A DNA stretch of 35,463 bases, taken from assembly GCA_964250925.1 (NCBI GenBank), contig CAXUHU010000027.1, positions 1 to 35,463 of the forward strand. The letters are read 5' to 3'. Within the stretch, counting starts at the first letter, position 1; every line of letters starts with the position of its first letter. The position numbers and the translations under genes were made by a program. This document shows positions 1 to 8,793 of the stretch, in pieces. This stretch comes from BOG-908 sp964250925 (GTDB taxonomy: Bacteria > Pseudomonadota > Alphaproteobacteria > Acetobacterales > Acetobacteraceae). The notes under the pieces are model-generated. The model did no database searches and was not told the DNA's origin. It saw only the letters and a program-made list of their open reading frames with translations.

Positions 1-1361
1 TACCAGCGGTCCCGCGTCTCGACGTAATGCCTGACCGGATCGTACAGCCGAACGTTCAGCCCCAGCTTGGCGGCGCTCAACTGCCCTGTCACCGCTTGCA
101 ACTGGAACCCCGCGACGTAAGCATCGCGCTGCGCCGCCACCAAATTGACCTCGGCGCCCAGCCGTTCTTGCTGCGCGTTCAGCACCTCGATCTGCGTCCG
201 CGCGCCCGCCGATTGCTGGCGGGAGACGCCGCGTTCGGCCACCGCATTGGCCGCGCGCGAGATGCCATATTGCTCCACCCGGGTGCGCGCGCCCTCCAGT
301 TGCGCCCAGGCCGTTTGTATCTGCGCGCGGGCCTGGCGCAGGATCTCGTCCGTTTGCAGCAGGCTGCGCGCAGCGCTCTCCTTGGCCTGGCGTATCTCGG
401 CCGCCTGCTCGCCGCCCTGGTAGATCGGCACCGTCAGCATGATGGTGGCCTCGGCGATCGTGTCGCGCTGGTGGAAGAACTGCACGTCGGTCTCCCCCAG
501 GTGGCTGCCACGCAACTCGGCCGAAATCCTCGGCCGCAAGCCGGCGCGCGCAATGTCGACGCCTTGCCGGCTCGCCTCCTGTGCAGCGCGCGACTGCGCC
601 ACGTCGAAGTTGCTCTGCAGCAGCCCTAACGCCTGCTCCAGCCGCGGCGGCACGTCCAGCGGGCGCGTCGGCATCGGCACCGCGCCGGGCAGGTGGCCGA
701 CCTGCCGCTCGTATTCGGCACGCGAGGCGTCCAGCGTGGAGACGGCACGGGCAAGTTGCGCGCGCTGGTCGGCCAGCCGCGCGCGCGACTGCGCAACATC
801 GGTCTCGGTCACCGCGCCTGCGTCCAGCTGCTGTTGGCTGGCCCGCAGAGTGCGTTCCAGCACGGCTGTCTGGCTGCGGTTCAGCTCCACGGTGCGCTGG
901 TCGCGCGCCACGTCCAGGTATGCGGTGGCAGCCGCCAGCAGCACGGCCGCCTCGGTGGCCTGCAGCGAGGCGCGTTCGGCGGCCACCAGCGCTTCGGCCT
1001 GGCCCACCTGGGCATGCACCCGGCCGCCGGTGTAGATCGGCTGGGTCAGCGTCATGCTCTCCGACTGGGGCACCCGCCGCTCCGGCTTGTTGATGGTGTC
1101 GATACTGTCGAACTGCGCAGAGGCCCCGCCGCTGGCCTGCACGTTCACCTGCGGCCGCCAGCCGGACAGAGCGCGCGGCACGCCCTCGTCGGTCTCGCGC
1201 AGCCGGCGCCGTTCGACGGCCAATTGCGGATTGTAGAGGTAGGCTTGCGACAGCGCGTCGTCGAAGGCCGGCTCGGTTGCAGCCGTCGCCTGGAATTGCG
1301 CGAAGGCCGGGGTGCAGAGTGCCGGCACACAGACCATCAGCGCGTGCAATCGCCCGATCAC
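1..1361 (-). CDS. TolC-type outer-membrane efflux channel (3' end cut by window edge)
   Basis: Outer-membrane channel of a tripartite exporter, forming the exit duct across periplasm and outer membrane. Translation from the GTG at 1361 gives a signal peptide (IGRLHALMVCVPALCTPAFA-Q), then the typical TolC opening with a DDALSQAYLYNPQLAVERR stretch, and long helical Gln/Ala/Arg-rich segments. The last readable residues, RLYDPVRHYVETRDRW, match the usual TolC C-terminal signature, so about 453 codons are present and only a few residues are missing. The GTG overlaps the TGA of the upstream permease gene (GTGA), which supports this start; an in-frame ATG at 1337 would truncate the signal peptide. 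It is the last visible gene of the zwf-adaptor-adaptor-permease operon, so it most likely serves that pump, though TolC proteins are often shared by several exporters. Confidence 0.88.
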   Translation of the reverse strand, partial: MIGRLHALMVCVPALCTPAFAQFQATAATEPAFDDALSQAYLYNPQLAVERRRLRETDEGVPRALSGWRPQVNVQASGGASAQFDSIDTINKPERRVPQSESMTLTQPIYTGGRVHAQVGQAEALVAAERASLQATEAAVLLAAATAYLDVARDQRTVELNRSQTAVLERTLRASQQQLDAGAVTETDVAQSRARLADQRAQLARAVSTLDASRAEYERQVGHLPGAVPMPTRPLDVPPRLEQALGLLQSNFDVAQSRAAQEASRQGVDIARAGLRPRISAELRGSHLGETDVQFFHQRDTIAEATIMLTVPIYQGGEQAAEIRQAKESAARSLLQTDEILRQARAQIQTAWAQLEGARTRVEQYGISRAANAVAERGVSRQQSAGARTQIEVLNAQQERLGAEVNLVAAQRDAYVAGFQLQAVTGQLSAAKLGLNVRLYDPVRHYVETRDRW

Positions 1362-2914
1362 GGGGCGCGCTCCGGCGCCCTGGTCAACTTGGATTCGTGC
1401 AGGAACACCGCGAGCAGCATGATCGACAGGGTCGCCATGCCGATCCAGCCATAGGCATCGGCCGAGGCCATCACGGTCGCCTGCCGGGTCGCCTCGGCCG
1501 CGATGCTGCCCAACGATTGGGCGTGCACCGTCGAGGGCGCACCGGCGACCAGATGGTCGGCGATCGTGTTCGAGTGCACACGCTCGCGCACCGTCAGGAT
1601 GGCGCCGATTACCGCACCGCCCAGAGTGCCGGCCAGGGTGCGCACCACGTTAAACACGGTAGAGCCGGCAATCGCGTCCTTCGGCTGCAGCGTTCCGGTG
1701 GAGATCAGCAGCAGCGGCAGCATGATCAGCGGCTGGCCGCAGGCCTGCAGCAAATGCGAGGGCAGGATGTCGGAGAGCACCCAGTCGCTGTCGATGAAGG
1801 TGGCCAGCCGCGCGCCGATCGTGGCGATGCACAGCCCGAAACCCAGCAACACACGCGCCTCGAAGCGATGGACCAGTGCGGGACCAAGGCAGCACACCAC
1901 CACCTGGGCCAGCGCGGCCCAGATCAGTATCTGCCCGACCTGCAGTTCGCGAAACCCTCGCACCTCCATGCCGAAGCTGGGCAGGACGCTGCTGGTCATC
2001 AGCGTCGAGAAGGAGAACGCCACGATGGTGATCAGGCCACCGGAGAAATTGCGGCGCAGCAACAGGCTGAGATCGATCAGAGGCTTTTCGATCATGAGCT
2101 CGACCGCTAGAAATCCTGCGAAAAGCAACCCGCCCAGCGTGAACAGCACGTCGATCAGGTCGGACGAAAACCAGTCCAGCCGCTGGCCTTGCAGCAGCGC
2201 CGTGGTGACCAGCGACGTCGATGCGGCCAGAAGGAACATGCCCGCGTAGTCTGTCGTGGCGAACATCTCCGGTTTAGCCGGCTCCACCGGCAGGCCGTAC
2301 AGCGCCAAGACGATCACCGCCGGCCCCAAAGCCGCGCCCACGTAGAACACCGCCTTCCAACTGTAGATGTCGGTCAGCACGCCGGCGAGCGATTCGGAGA
2401 TAAGCGGCGTGCTGGCCGTCAGCATGGCGTAGATCGCAAACCCATAGACGCGCTGGTGCAGCGGCAGGAAGCGCAGCAGGATCGTCAGGAGCAGCGGTAT
2501 CAGGGCGCCCCCACCCAGGCCCTGCACGAAGCGCGCGCCCACCACCCAGGTAAAGCCGAGGTCGCCCGCTGCCGGCACCAGCGCACCGGCGACCGTCAGC
2601 AGCGTGGCAAACAGCGTCAACGCGAGACGCGGCGAGATGATGCTGGCCAGCCAGGGAGTCATCGGCACGACCGCAATCTCGCCGATGTCGTAGGCGACCG
2701 TTACCCAAGAGGCTTCATCCTGGCCGTAGCCGATGCCGCCGCGCAGGTCGGCCAATGAAAAGGTGGTCAGCCGGGTGTCGAGGTTCGAGATGAAGCTGCC
2801 CAGTACGGCCGCCAGCAGCCCGCAGCCCAGCTTCCAGGTAATCGGCGGTGGCCCCTGCGGCTTGCCGTCGTCCCCGCGCGGCGGATCGAGCAACGTGGGA
2901 CCGAGCAGGCTCAT
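1358..2914 (-). CDS. DHA2-family MFS efflux permease (EmrB-like)
   Basis: Inner-membrane proton-driven drug exporter of the major facilitator superfamily, 518 residues, the size expected for a 14-helix DHA2/EmrB permease. Visible are a short cytoplasmic N-terminus, a first helix starting near WKLGCGLLAAVLGSF with an Asp inside (FISNLDTRL), an ASWVTVAYDIGEIAVVPMTPWL second helix and a GARFVQGLGGGALIPLLL segment corresponding to the conserved MFS motif in helix 4. The ATG overlaps the TGA of the upstream adaptor by 4 nt (ATGA) and its own TGA overlaps the GTG of the TolC gene, so all three are probably translationally coupled. Substrate cannot be predicted; hydrophobic drugs, weak acids or phenolics are typical of the family. 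Confidence 0.9.
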   Translation of the reverse strand: MSLLGPTLLDPPRGDDGKPQGPPPITWKLGCGLLAAVLGSFISNLDTRLTTFSLADLRGGIGYGQDEASWVTVAYDIGEIAVVPMTPWLASIISPRLALTLFATLLTVAGALVPAAGDLGFTWVVGARFVQGLGGGALIPLLLTILLRFLPLHQRVYGFAIYAMLTASTPLISESLAGVLTDIYSWKAVFYVGAALGPAVIVLALYGLPVEPAKPEMFATTDYAGMFLLAASTSLVTTALLQGQRLDWFSSDLIDVLFTLGGLLFAGFLAVELMIEKPLIDLSLLLRRNFSGGLITIVAFSFSTLMTSSVLPSFGMEVRGFRELQVGQILIWAALAQVVVCCLGPALVHRFEARVLLGFGLCIATIGARLATFIDSDWVLSDILPSHLLQACGQPLIMLPLLLISTGTLQPKDAIAGSTVFNVVRTLAGTLGGAVIGAILTVRERVHSNTIADHLVAGAPSTVHAQSLGSIAAEATRQATVMASADAYGWIGMATLSIMLLAVFLHESKLTRAPERAP

Positions 2915-3951
2915 GGGAAAGTGCCGCTGACGGCCACCCGCACCTCGGCCGACAGGCCGGGAAGCAGGCGGGCGTCGAAATCCGGGCGAGAGTCCAGAAC
3001 CACCTTGACCGGTATGCGCTGTTCGATCTTGGTGAAGTTGCCGGTGGCGCGGTCGGGTGGCGTAGCGGCGCCTTCGGCCTGGCTGTCCGGCTGTATGCTG
3101 TCCACATGGCCGCTGAACACTATGCCGGGAAGCATGTCGACCGTCACCCGCGCCGCCTGACCGGGCCGAAGGCGGGTCATCTGCACCTCACGAAAATTGG
3201 CCACGGCCCAGGCGCCGCGTAGCGGCACCAGCGTGATCAGCGCGGCGCCGGGCGCCACGTATTCGCCCAGCCGTAGCAGCCGGGTCGCCGTGACCCCGTC
3301 GAAGGGCGCGACGATGCGCGTGTAGCTCAATTGCACCTCGTCATCAGCCAAGGCGGCGCGCTGGGCTGCCAGGTCGGCGCGCCGGCCGGCCGACTGAGCG
3401 GCCAGCACCTCGAGCTGCACCTGCTCCGAACGCAAAGAGCGCTGGCTTGCCTCCGCGTTGGCGGCCTGTTGGCGGGCGTCCGCGACCGCATCTTGCCAGT
3501 CGCGCGCCAAGTACGATTCGGTATGAAGAAAACCGGCCTGACGCGCCTGCTCCTGCCCGCTCAACGTCAACTGGGCGCGGCTCTTGTCCAGGTTGGCCTG
3601 TGCCACCTCGACCTGCGCGCGCTGCTGGGCGATTTGCGCCTCGCTCTGCTCTACCTCGGCCTGCGCCTGCGCCACGCTGGCCCGCGCGCCAGCGACGCGG
3701 GCGCGATAATCGCGGTCATCGATCTGGTAGAGCAGGTCTCCCGCATGCACGACGTGGTAATCCTGCGCCGGAACCTGGGCGAGATAGCCCGCGACACGCG
3801 CCTTCAGCTGCGTCGGATCGCCGTCCAGCTCCGCATCGATGGTGAAACGGACATCGTCCGGCCCGGTCAGCGCGTTCCAGTCAATCGCAAAAGCAGCCAG
3901 GGCGATCAGGCCCAGGACCGCCACCACGGCGCGTATGGCCAGGCCCCGCAT
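2911..3951 (-). CDS. HlyD/EmrA-family membrane fusion protein (second adaptor)
   Basis: Periplasmic adaptor that links the inner-membrane permease to the TolC channel. 346 residues: N-terminal membrane anchor (about 3-23), a biotinyl-lipoyl half with VAGYLAQVPAQDYHVVHAGD, a long alpha-hairpin rich in Ala/Gln/Glu (about 85-210), then the second lipoyl half LSYTRIVAPFDGVTA and a beta-barrel domain. The start is the ATG at 3951, which shares one base with the TGA of the upstream adaptor gene (TGATG). Unlike that neighbour, its N-terminus lacks the usual TDNAYV strand and reads TIDAELDGDPTQLKA instead, so the two adaptors are clearly diverged paralogues. Confidence 0.88.
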   Translation of the reverse strand: MRGLAIRAVVAVLGLIALAAFAIDWNALTGPDDVRFTIDAELDGDPTQLKARVAGYLAQVPAQDYHVVHAGDLLYQIDDRDYRARVAGARASVAQAQAEVEQSEAQIAQQRAQVEVAQANLDKSRAQLTLSGQEQARQAGFLHTESYLARDWQDAVADARQQAANAEASQRSLRSEQVQLEVLAAQSAGRRADLAAQRAALADDEVQLSYTRIVAPFDGVTATRLLRLGEYVAPGAALITLVPLRGAWAVANFREVQMTRLRPGQAARVTVDMLPGIVFSGHVDSIQPDSQAEGAATPPDRATGNFTKIEQRIPVKVVLDSRPDFDARLLPGLSAEVRVAVSGTFP

Positions 3952-5084
3952 CAGCGCCCATCCCCGGTCAACACGGTGGCGATCGCCGACATGCCGGGGC
4001 GAACCAGACCACGGAGCGGGTTGCCGCCCCAGAGGATGGTGATGCGCACGGGCACGCGCTGCACCACCTTGGTGAAGTTGCCCGTGGTGTTGTCGGCCGG
4101 AATGGCGCTCAGCCGGCCGCCGGTGATCGGCGACAGCCCGGTCACCACCCCGTCCATCGGCTGGCTGGGGAACGTGTCGAGTTTGATGGTGGCGCGCTGG
4201 CCCAGATGAATGTCGGTCGCCTGCCGTTCGGTGAAGTTCGCGTCCACCCATACCGTATCGAGCGGCGTCACGCCGACCACTTGCGAGCCCGCGGCCAGCA
4301 GGTCGCCCACGCGCACCTGTCGGGCGCCGAGCATCCCGTCGACGGGGGCCACGATGCGGGTCCAGCCCAGGTTCAGGTCGGCCAGGACAAGATCCGCCCG
4401 CCGTGCCGCCAAGGCTGCCTCGGCAGCCTTGCGCTGGGCGGCCAGCACCTCGGTCTGCAGGCGGCGAGCCTGGTATTGGGCGTGCGACGATGCGATCGAG
4501 GCCAGCGCATTCTTCTGATCGGCCTCTGCACGGTCCAGCGCGCGACTTTCTCCCACGTCGGTGTGGATCAGCAGCTTCTGCCGCTCCAGTTCCGGCACCG
4601 TGCGCACGACGGCAGCCTTGGAGCCGAGTTCGCCGGCTTGCGACACCGATATCTGCACCGCCAATTGGCGCTGCTGCGCGCCGATCGAAACGAGCTGCGC
4701 CTCGGCCGCCTGCACGGCCGCCTGCGCCCGATCCCGTTCGGCAGCGTAATCTCGGTCTTCGACCCGGGCGATCAGGTCGCCGGCATGGACCGCCTGATAG
4801 TCGGCGACCGGCAGCGCCGTGAGGTAACCCTGCACGCGCGCGCTGATCGCGGTGACGTCGCCACCGACATAGGCGTTGTCGGTTTGCGGATCGTCCCGCC
4901 TAGCATAGCCGCGGTCAAACGACAGCACGAAGATGGACACACCGATGAGAGCGATCACGCAGACCGCAAAGATCAGGCCGGGAATCCAGCGCCCGGCGGC
5001 GCGCTCGGTCCCTTTGGGGAGCGGCCCAGCTTGAGCGGGTTTCTGACCGTCAGGCACGGGCTCAGCCGTCACACCTTGCCGCAA
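3951..5084 (-). CDS. HlyD/EmrA-family membrane fusion protein (first adaptor)
   Basis: Periplasmic adaptor of a DHA2-type tripartite exporter, 377 residues. A proline-rich cytoplasmic N-terminus is followed by one membrane helix (about 33-54, IPGLIFAVCVIALIGVSIFV), the hallmark strand DDPQTDNAYVGGDVTAIS of the EmrA/HlyD family, lipoyl halves around VQGYLTALPVADYQAVHAGD and LGWTRIVAPVDGMLG, a coiled-coil hairpin between them, and a barrel domain containing TVWVDANFTERQ. It starts 11 nt after the zwf stop codon, so it is probably cotranscribed with zwf. It is followed immediately by a second adaptor gene, an uncommon duplication within one pump operon. Confidence 0.92.
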   Translation of the reverse strand: MRQGVTAEPVPDGQKPAQAGPLPKGTERAAGRWIPGLIFAVCVIALIGVSIFVLSFDRGYARRDDPQTDNAYVGGDVTAISARVQGYLTALPVADYQAVHAGDLIARVEDRDYAAERDRAQAAVQAAEAQLVSIGAQQRQLAVQISVSQAGELGSKAAVVRTVPELERQKLLIHTDVGESRALDRAEADQKNALASIASSHAQYQARRLQTEVLAAQRKAAEAALAARRADLVLADLNLGWTRIVAPVDGMLGARQVRVGDLLAAGSQVVGVTPLDTVWVDANFTERQATDIHLGQRATIKLDTFPSQPMDGVVTGLSPITGGRLSAIPADNTTGNFTKVVQRVPVRITILWGGNPLRGLVRPGMSAIATVLTGDGR

Positions 5085-5095
5085 GGCGCCCCGCC

Positions 5096-6631
5096 TCAGC
5101 TTCTTTCCTGGTCGTCCACCTTCAACCAGTTGCGGCCGTCGCGCGCCAGCAGGTCCGCCGCGCCCTTGGGCCCCTCCGATCCGGCCGGATATGGTTCCAC
5201 CTCGCCCTCATCGCGGCCCCAGCTCTCCAGTAGCGGCTGCACCACGCGCCAGCTCGCCTCGATGGCATCGGCACGCTGGAACAGCGTGGTGTCGCCGATC
5301 ATGCAGTCGTACAATAACGTTTCGTAGCCGACAGTGGGTTTCTCGCTGAAGAAATCTTTGTAACGCAACGAACTGCCGACACGGCCGAGCTTCATTTCCG
5401 GCCCCGGCACCTTGGCGTCGAACTGCGTCTCGATCCCCTGGTCGGGGTCGATCAGCAGCCGCACCACGTTGGGGGTAAGCTTGTCCACCGGCGTGTCGCG
5501 GAACATGCGGTACGGCGCGGGCTTGTAGTAGATCGATATCTCCGTCCGCCGCCCGGCCATGCGCTTGCCGGTGCGCAGGTAGAAGGGCACGCCGGCCCAG
5601 CGCCAGTTCTCGATGGCGAGCCGCAGCGCGATGTAGGTTTCAGTGCGGCTGTCGGGCGCTACGTTCGGTTCCTGGCGATAGCCCGGAACGTCATGGCCGA
5701 ACTCCTGCCCGGGGCCGTACTGGCCGCGCGCGGCCTCGTCGGGCTTCATCGCACGAACAGCTTGGATCAGCTTGGCCTTTTCGGCGCGAACATCCTCCGC
5801 ATCGAACGAGTTGGGCGGCTCCATCGCCACCATGCTCAGCAGGGTGAACAGATGGTTGGGCACCATGTCGCGCAGCGCCCCAGTGGGCTCGTAGAAGCTG
5901 CCGCGCAGCTCCACGCCCACAGTTTCCGCCGCGGTAATCTGCACGTGGTCGATATATTCGCGCCGCCAGGTCGGTTCGAACATGCCGTTAGCGAAGCGCA
6001 CCGCCATGATGCTCTGCACCGTCTCCTTGCCCAGGAAATGATCGATCCGATAGAACTGGCCTTCGTCCGCCTGCTTGAGGATCTGCGCGTTCAGCGCCTG
6101 CGCCGAGGGTAGGTCCGAGCCGAACGGCTTCTCGATGATCACGCGGCGGAACTCGCCCTCCGTCTGCTTCAGCAACCCCGCCTTGCCCAGACCGTCCACT
6201 ACCGTGCCGAAGAACCGTGCGCTGACCGCGAGATAGAAGATAGCACTAACGTTGCCGATCGCTTCGCCCACGGCCTTGAACGTATCGTCCTGGCTGAAAT
6301 CGCCCTTCAGGTAGTGCAGCCGGCCCGCCACCCAGCCCCAGGCGGCATCGTCGAGCTTGGGGGTATAGAACTCCGACGTCTTGTCTTTGGTGAAGGACTG
6401 CATGGTTTCGGTGAGCGATTGCTGCCACGCGGCGTCGGTGCTGTCGCTGTGGTCGACGCCGATGATCTTGAATCCATCGGGCAGCAACTGGCTGCCCGAA
6501 AGGTTGTACAGCGCCGGCATCAGCAGCCGTTTGGTCAGGTCGCCGCCCGCCCCGAAGATCACCAGCGTGCAGGCTGGCGCCTTAGGCGCGCCCGATGGCC
6601 CCGTATGTGCCGTGCCGTGCTGATCCGCCAT
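5096..6631 (-). CDS. zwf: Glucose-6-phosphate 1-dehydrogenase
   Basis: Cytoplasmic enzyme that oxidises glucose 6-phosphate to 6-phosphogluconolactone while reducing NADP+ (or NAD+), the first step of the oxidative pentose phosphate and Entner-Doudoroff routes. From the ATG at 6629-6631 it is 511 residues, normal for the family. The dinucleotide-binding turn GAGGDLTKR is at about 27-35, the EKPFG motif at 167-171 and the active-site signature RIDHFLGKE at 195-203, containing the conserved His and Lys. A GGAGG Shine-Dalgarno sequence lies about 7 nt before this ATG; the frame stays open upstream but that part is low-complexity and non-homologous. It heads the minus-strand operon with the efflux pump, an unusual partnership for a central-carbon enzyme; NADPH supply during chemical stress is one possible reason (inference). 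Confidence 0.97.
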   Translation of the reverse strand: MADQHGTAHTGPSGAPKAPACTLVIFGAGGDLTKRLLMPALYNLSGSQLLPDGFKIIGVDHSDSTDAAWQQSLTETMQSFTKDKTSEFYTPKLDDAAWGWVAGRLHYLKGDFSQDDTFKAVGEAIGNVSAIFYLAVSARFFGTVVDGLGKAGLLKQTEGEFRRVIIEKPFGSDLPSAQALNAQILKQADEGQFYRIDHFLGKETVQSIMAVRFANGMFEPTWRREYIDHVQITAAETVGVELRGSFYEPTGALRDMVPNHLFTLLSMVAMEPPNSFDAEDVRAEKAKLIQAVRAMKPDEAARGQYGPGQEFGHDVPGYRQEPNVAPDSRTETYIALRLAIENWRWAGVPFYLRTGKRMAGRRTEISIYYKPAPYRMFRDTPVDKLTPNVVRLLIDPDQGIETQFDAKVPGPEMKLGRVGSSLRYKDFFSEKPTVGYETLLYDCMIGDTTLFQRADAIEASWRVVQPLLESWGRDEGEVEPYPAGSEGPKGAADLLARDGRNWLKVDDQERS

Positions 6632-6778
6632 TGCAGGCCTCCGTCGTTGAGCAACCGTCGGTCTGCCTGCCCGAACACCTGGCAGGATGCAAGCACGCGA
6701 CCCACCATCATCACGGACCATACGATCCGTCCGGCGGGAGGAGGCCGGCCTCGCTCCCACCCGCGTCAGGAGCCGCGT

Positions 6779-7108
6779 TCAAGGCGACCAGACCGAGGCC
6801 TCAGCAACCAGATGATAGAACCGCCCATCAAACAGCTTCATCACCTCGACCGTCGCTGCGTGCGACTCCGGACGAATCGGTGAGGCGAGGCAAGCGTCGA
6901 CCGCCGCCTGGTCGGGAAAATCCATTTCCAGTATCATGGCAATCGGCCTTGCATCTTTGTCCGCTGTAAGCACGCGCTGAACCCGCACCGCCGTCACGTT
7001 TGGAAATCGGTGCCACAGCGGCTCCAACTCGTCGCGCACGCGGCGGAAGAAGACATCCTCCTGTCCCGGTTGAATGACGCCCTCGTAAACCGCCGTCCTG
7101 GTCAGCAT
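6779..7108 (-). CDS. Small dimeric alpha/beta-barrel (ferredoxin-like fold) protein
   Basis: 109 residues beginning MLTRTAVYEGVIQPGQ. The pattern of a first strand, a helix around EDVFFRRVRDELEPLWHRF, a strand with TAVRVQRVL, a strand IAMILEMDF, a helix DQAAVDACLASP and a final strand KLFDGRFYHLVAEA matches the dimeric alpha/beta-barrel group (EthD/Dabb/NIPSNAP-like). No catalytic residues can be assigned, so the function is unknown; relatives include monooxygenases and small-molecule-binding proteins. It starts at an ATG with a GGGGGAA ribosome-binding site and is transcribed divergently from the GMC oxidoreductase, sharing a 122-bp intergenic region. This context hints at a role in the same oxidative pathway, but only weakly. 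Confidence 0.75.
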   Translation of the reverse strand: MLTRTAVYEGVIQPGQEDVFFRRVRDELEPLWHRFPNVTAVRVQRVLTADKDARPIAMILEMDFPDQAAVDACLASPIRPESHAATVEVMKLFDGRFYHLVAEASVWSP

Positions 7109-7230
7109 GCGCGTATTCCCCCGCTGAGGCGCCCGGCTGGACAGTACGTGATTTCAAGCGTGGGAAGAACCACCGTAAGGACAGCGTGCACGCGCCCACG
7201 GCGCCGGCCGGTCCAAGCATTTGAGGTCTC

Positions 7231-8793
7231 ATGAGCAACGCCTACGACATCATCGTGATCGGCAGCGGGCCTGGCGGCGCCTCGCTGGCCAAGCGTCTGG
7301 CGCCCACGGGCAAGCGCATCCTGATGCTGGAGCGGGGCGACTACCTGCCGCGCAGCCAAGACAACTGGGACAGCAAGACGGTGTTCGTGGACGGCACCTA
7401 CCAGGCCACCGAAACCTGGTACGGTGCCAAGGGCGAAACTTTTCATCCCGGCCTGCACTACTTCGTCGGCGGCAACTCGAAGGTGTACGGCGCGGCCCTG
7501 TTCCGCCTGCGTGAGCGCGACTTCGAGGACGTGGTCCACCAGGAGGGCATCTCTCCCGCCTGGCCGCTGAAATACGATACTTTCGAGCCGTTCTACACCG
7601 AAGCCGAACGCCTGTTCGCCGTGCACGGCCAGCGCGGGGAAGACCCGCTGGAGCCGCCCGCCACCGGCGCCTACCCTTACGTCGCCGTCAGCCACGAGCC
7701 GGCGATCCAGGCGTTGAACGACCGCTTTGCCGCCGAAGGCCTGCACCCGTTCCACCTGCCGCTCGGCATCCGGCTCGACGAACGCGACGGCCGCCCCACG
7801 CCCACCAGCATCTGCATACGCTGTGACGCCTTCGACGGCTTTCCCTGCCTGCTGAACGGCAAAGCGGACGCGCAGGTGATGTGCGTGGACCCCACGCGCG
7901 CCGCGCACCCGAACTTCACGCTGCTGACGAACGCCTATGTCAGCCGGCTGGAAACCGACGCCTCCGGGCGCACGGTCACCGGCGTGCACGTGACGCGCAA
8001 CGGCGAGCCGGAGCGCTACACCGCCGACATCGTGGTGGTGGCCTGCGGCGCATTGTCGTCCGCCCTGCTGCTGCAACGTTCGGCCAGTGACGCGCACCCG
8101 AACGGCCTGGCCAACGGGTCGGGCCAGGTAGGTCGCAACTACATGCGCCACAACCAGTCCGTGCTGATGGCGCTGATGCGAGAGCCGAACGACACGATTT
8201 TCCAGAAAACGTTGGCGGTCGGCGATTTCTATTTCGGCTGCGACGACTGGGACTACCCGCTCGGCCTGATCCAGATGTGCGCCTCCTCCCACGCTGAGCA
8301 GATTAAGGGCGAGGCGCTACCGGAATGGCTGGAATGGCTGCCCGACATGCCGTTCGAGACGATGGCGCGGCACTCGATGGATTTCTGGCTGTCGTCCGAA
8401 GACCTGCCGCGGCCGGAAAATCGCATCTACTACGACCGCGACCGCGTGGTGCTCGACGTGACCGAGCAGGGGCGGGAGGCGCACCGGCGCCTGCGCAAGA
8501 AACTGGAGCATTACATGCACCGCGCCGGCTCGCACCCCGTGCTGGTCGAGCGCAAGCTATACCTCGGTAAAGACATACCCGTAAGCGGTACCGCGCACCA
8601 GGCCGGCACCGCACGCTTCGGCACCGATCCCGCCACCTCCGTGCTGGACCTGAACTGCCGCGCGCACGAGGTGGATAACCTCTACGTGGCCGACGCCAGC
8701 TTTTTTCCCTCGATCGGCGCGGTGAACCCTACGCTGACGATCATCGCAAATGCGTTGCGCGTGGCGGCGCATATCGAGGAGCGCCTGGCGTAG
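7231..8793 (+). CDS. GMC-family FAD-dependent oxidoreductase
   Basis: Flavin enzyme of the glucose-methanol-choline oxidoreductase family, 520 residues, which oxidises alcohols or sugars. The FAD-binding Rossmann motif GSGPGG lies at 11-16 after strand YDIIVI, and the C-terminal FAD/substrate signature contains the catalytic pair, a His in SGTAHQAGTARFG (about H456) and an Asn in VNPTLTIIANALR (about N499). There is no signal peptide, twin-arginine motif or CxxCH haem motif, so it is probably cytoplasmic. A GAGG ribosome-binding site precedes the ATG. Its 3' end overlaps the 3' end of the convergent VOC gene by 53 bp. The substrate cannot be told from sequence. Confidence 0.93.
   Translation: MSNAYDIIVIGSGPGGASLAKRLAPTGKRILMLERGDYLPRSQDNWDSKTVFVDGTYQATETWYGAKGETFHPGLHYFVGGNSKVYGAALFRLRERDFEDVVHQEGISPAWPLKYDTFEPFYTEAERLFAVHGQRGEDPLEPPATGAYPYVAVSHEPAIQALNDRFAAEGLHPFHLPLGIRLDERDGRPTPTSICIRCDAFDGFPCLLNGKADAQVMCVDPTRAAHPNFTLLTNAYVSRLETDASGRTVTGVHVTRNGEPERYTADIVVVACGALSSALLLQRSASDAHPNGLANGSGQVGRNYMRHNQSVLMALMREPNDTIFQKTLAVGDFYFGCDDWDYPLGLIQMCASSHAEQIKGEALPEWLEWLPDMPFETMARHSMDFWLSSEDLPRPENRIYYDRDRVVLDVTEQGREAHRRLRKKLEHYMHRAGSHPVLVERKLYLGKDIPVSGTAHQAGTARFGTDPATSVLDLNCRAHEVDNLYVADASFFPSIGAVNPTLTIIANALRVAAHIEERLA

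Noticed and set aside
7102..8292. 396-codon ORF antisense to the GMC oxidoreductase
   Set aside because: Shadow of a real gene with FAD and GMC motifs on the plus strand; no motif in the antisense translation.
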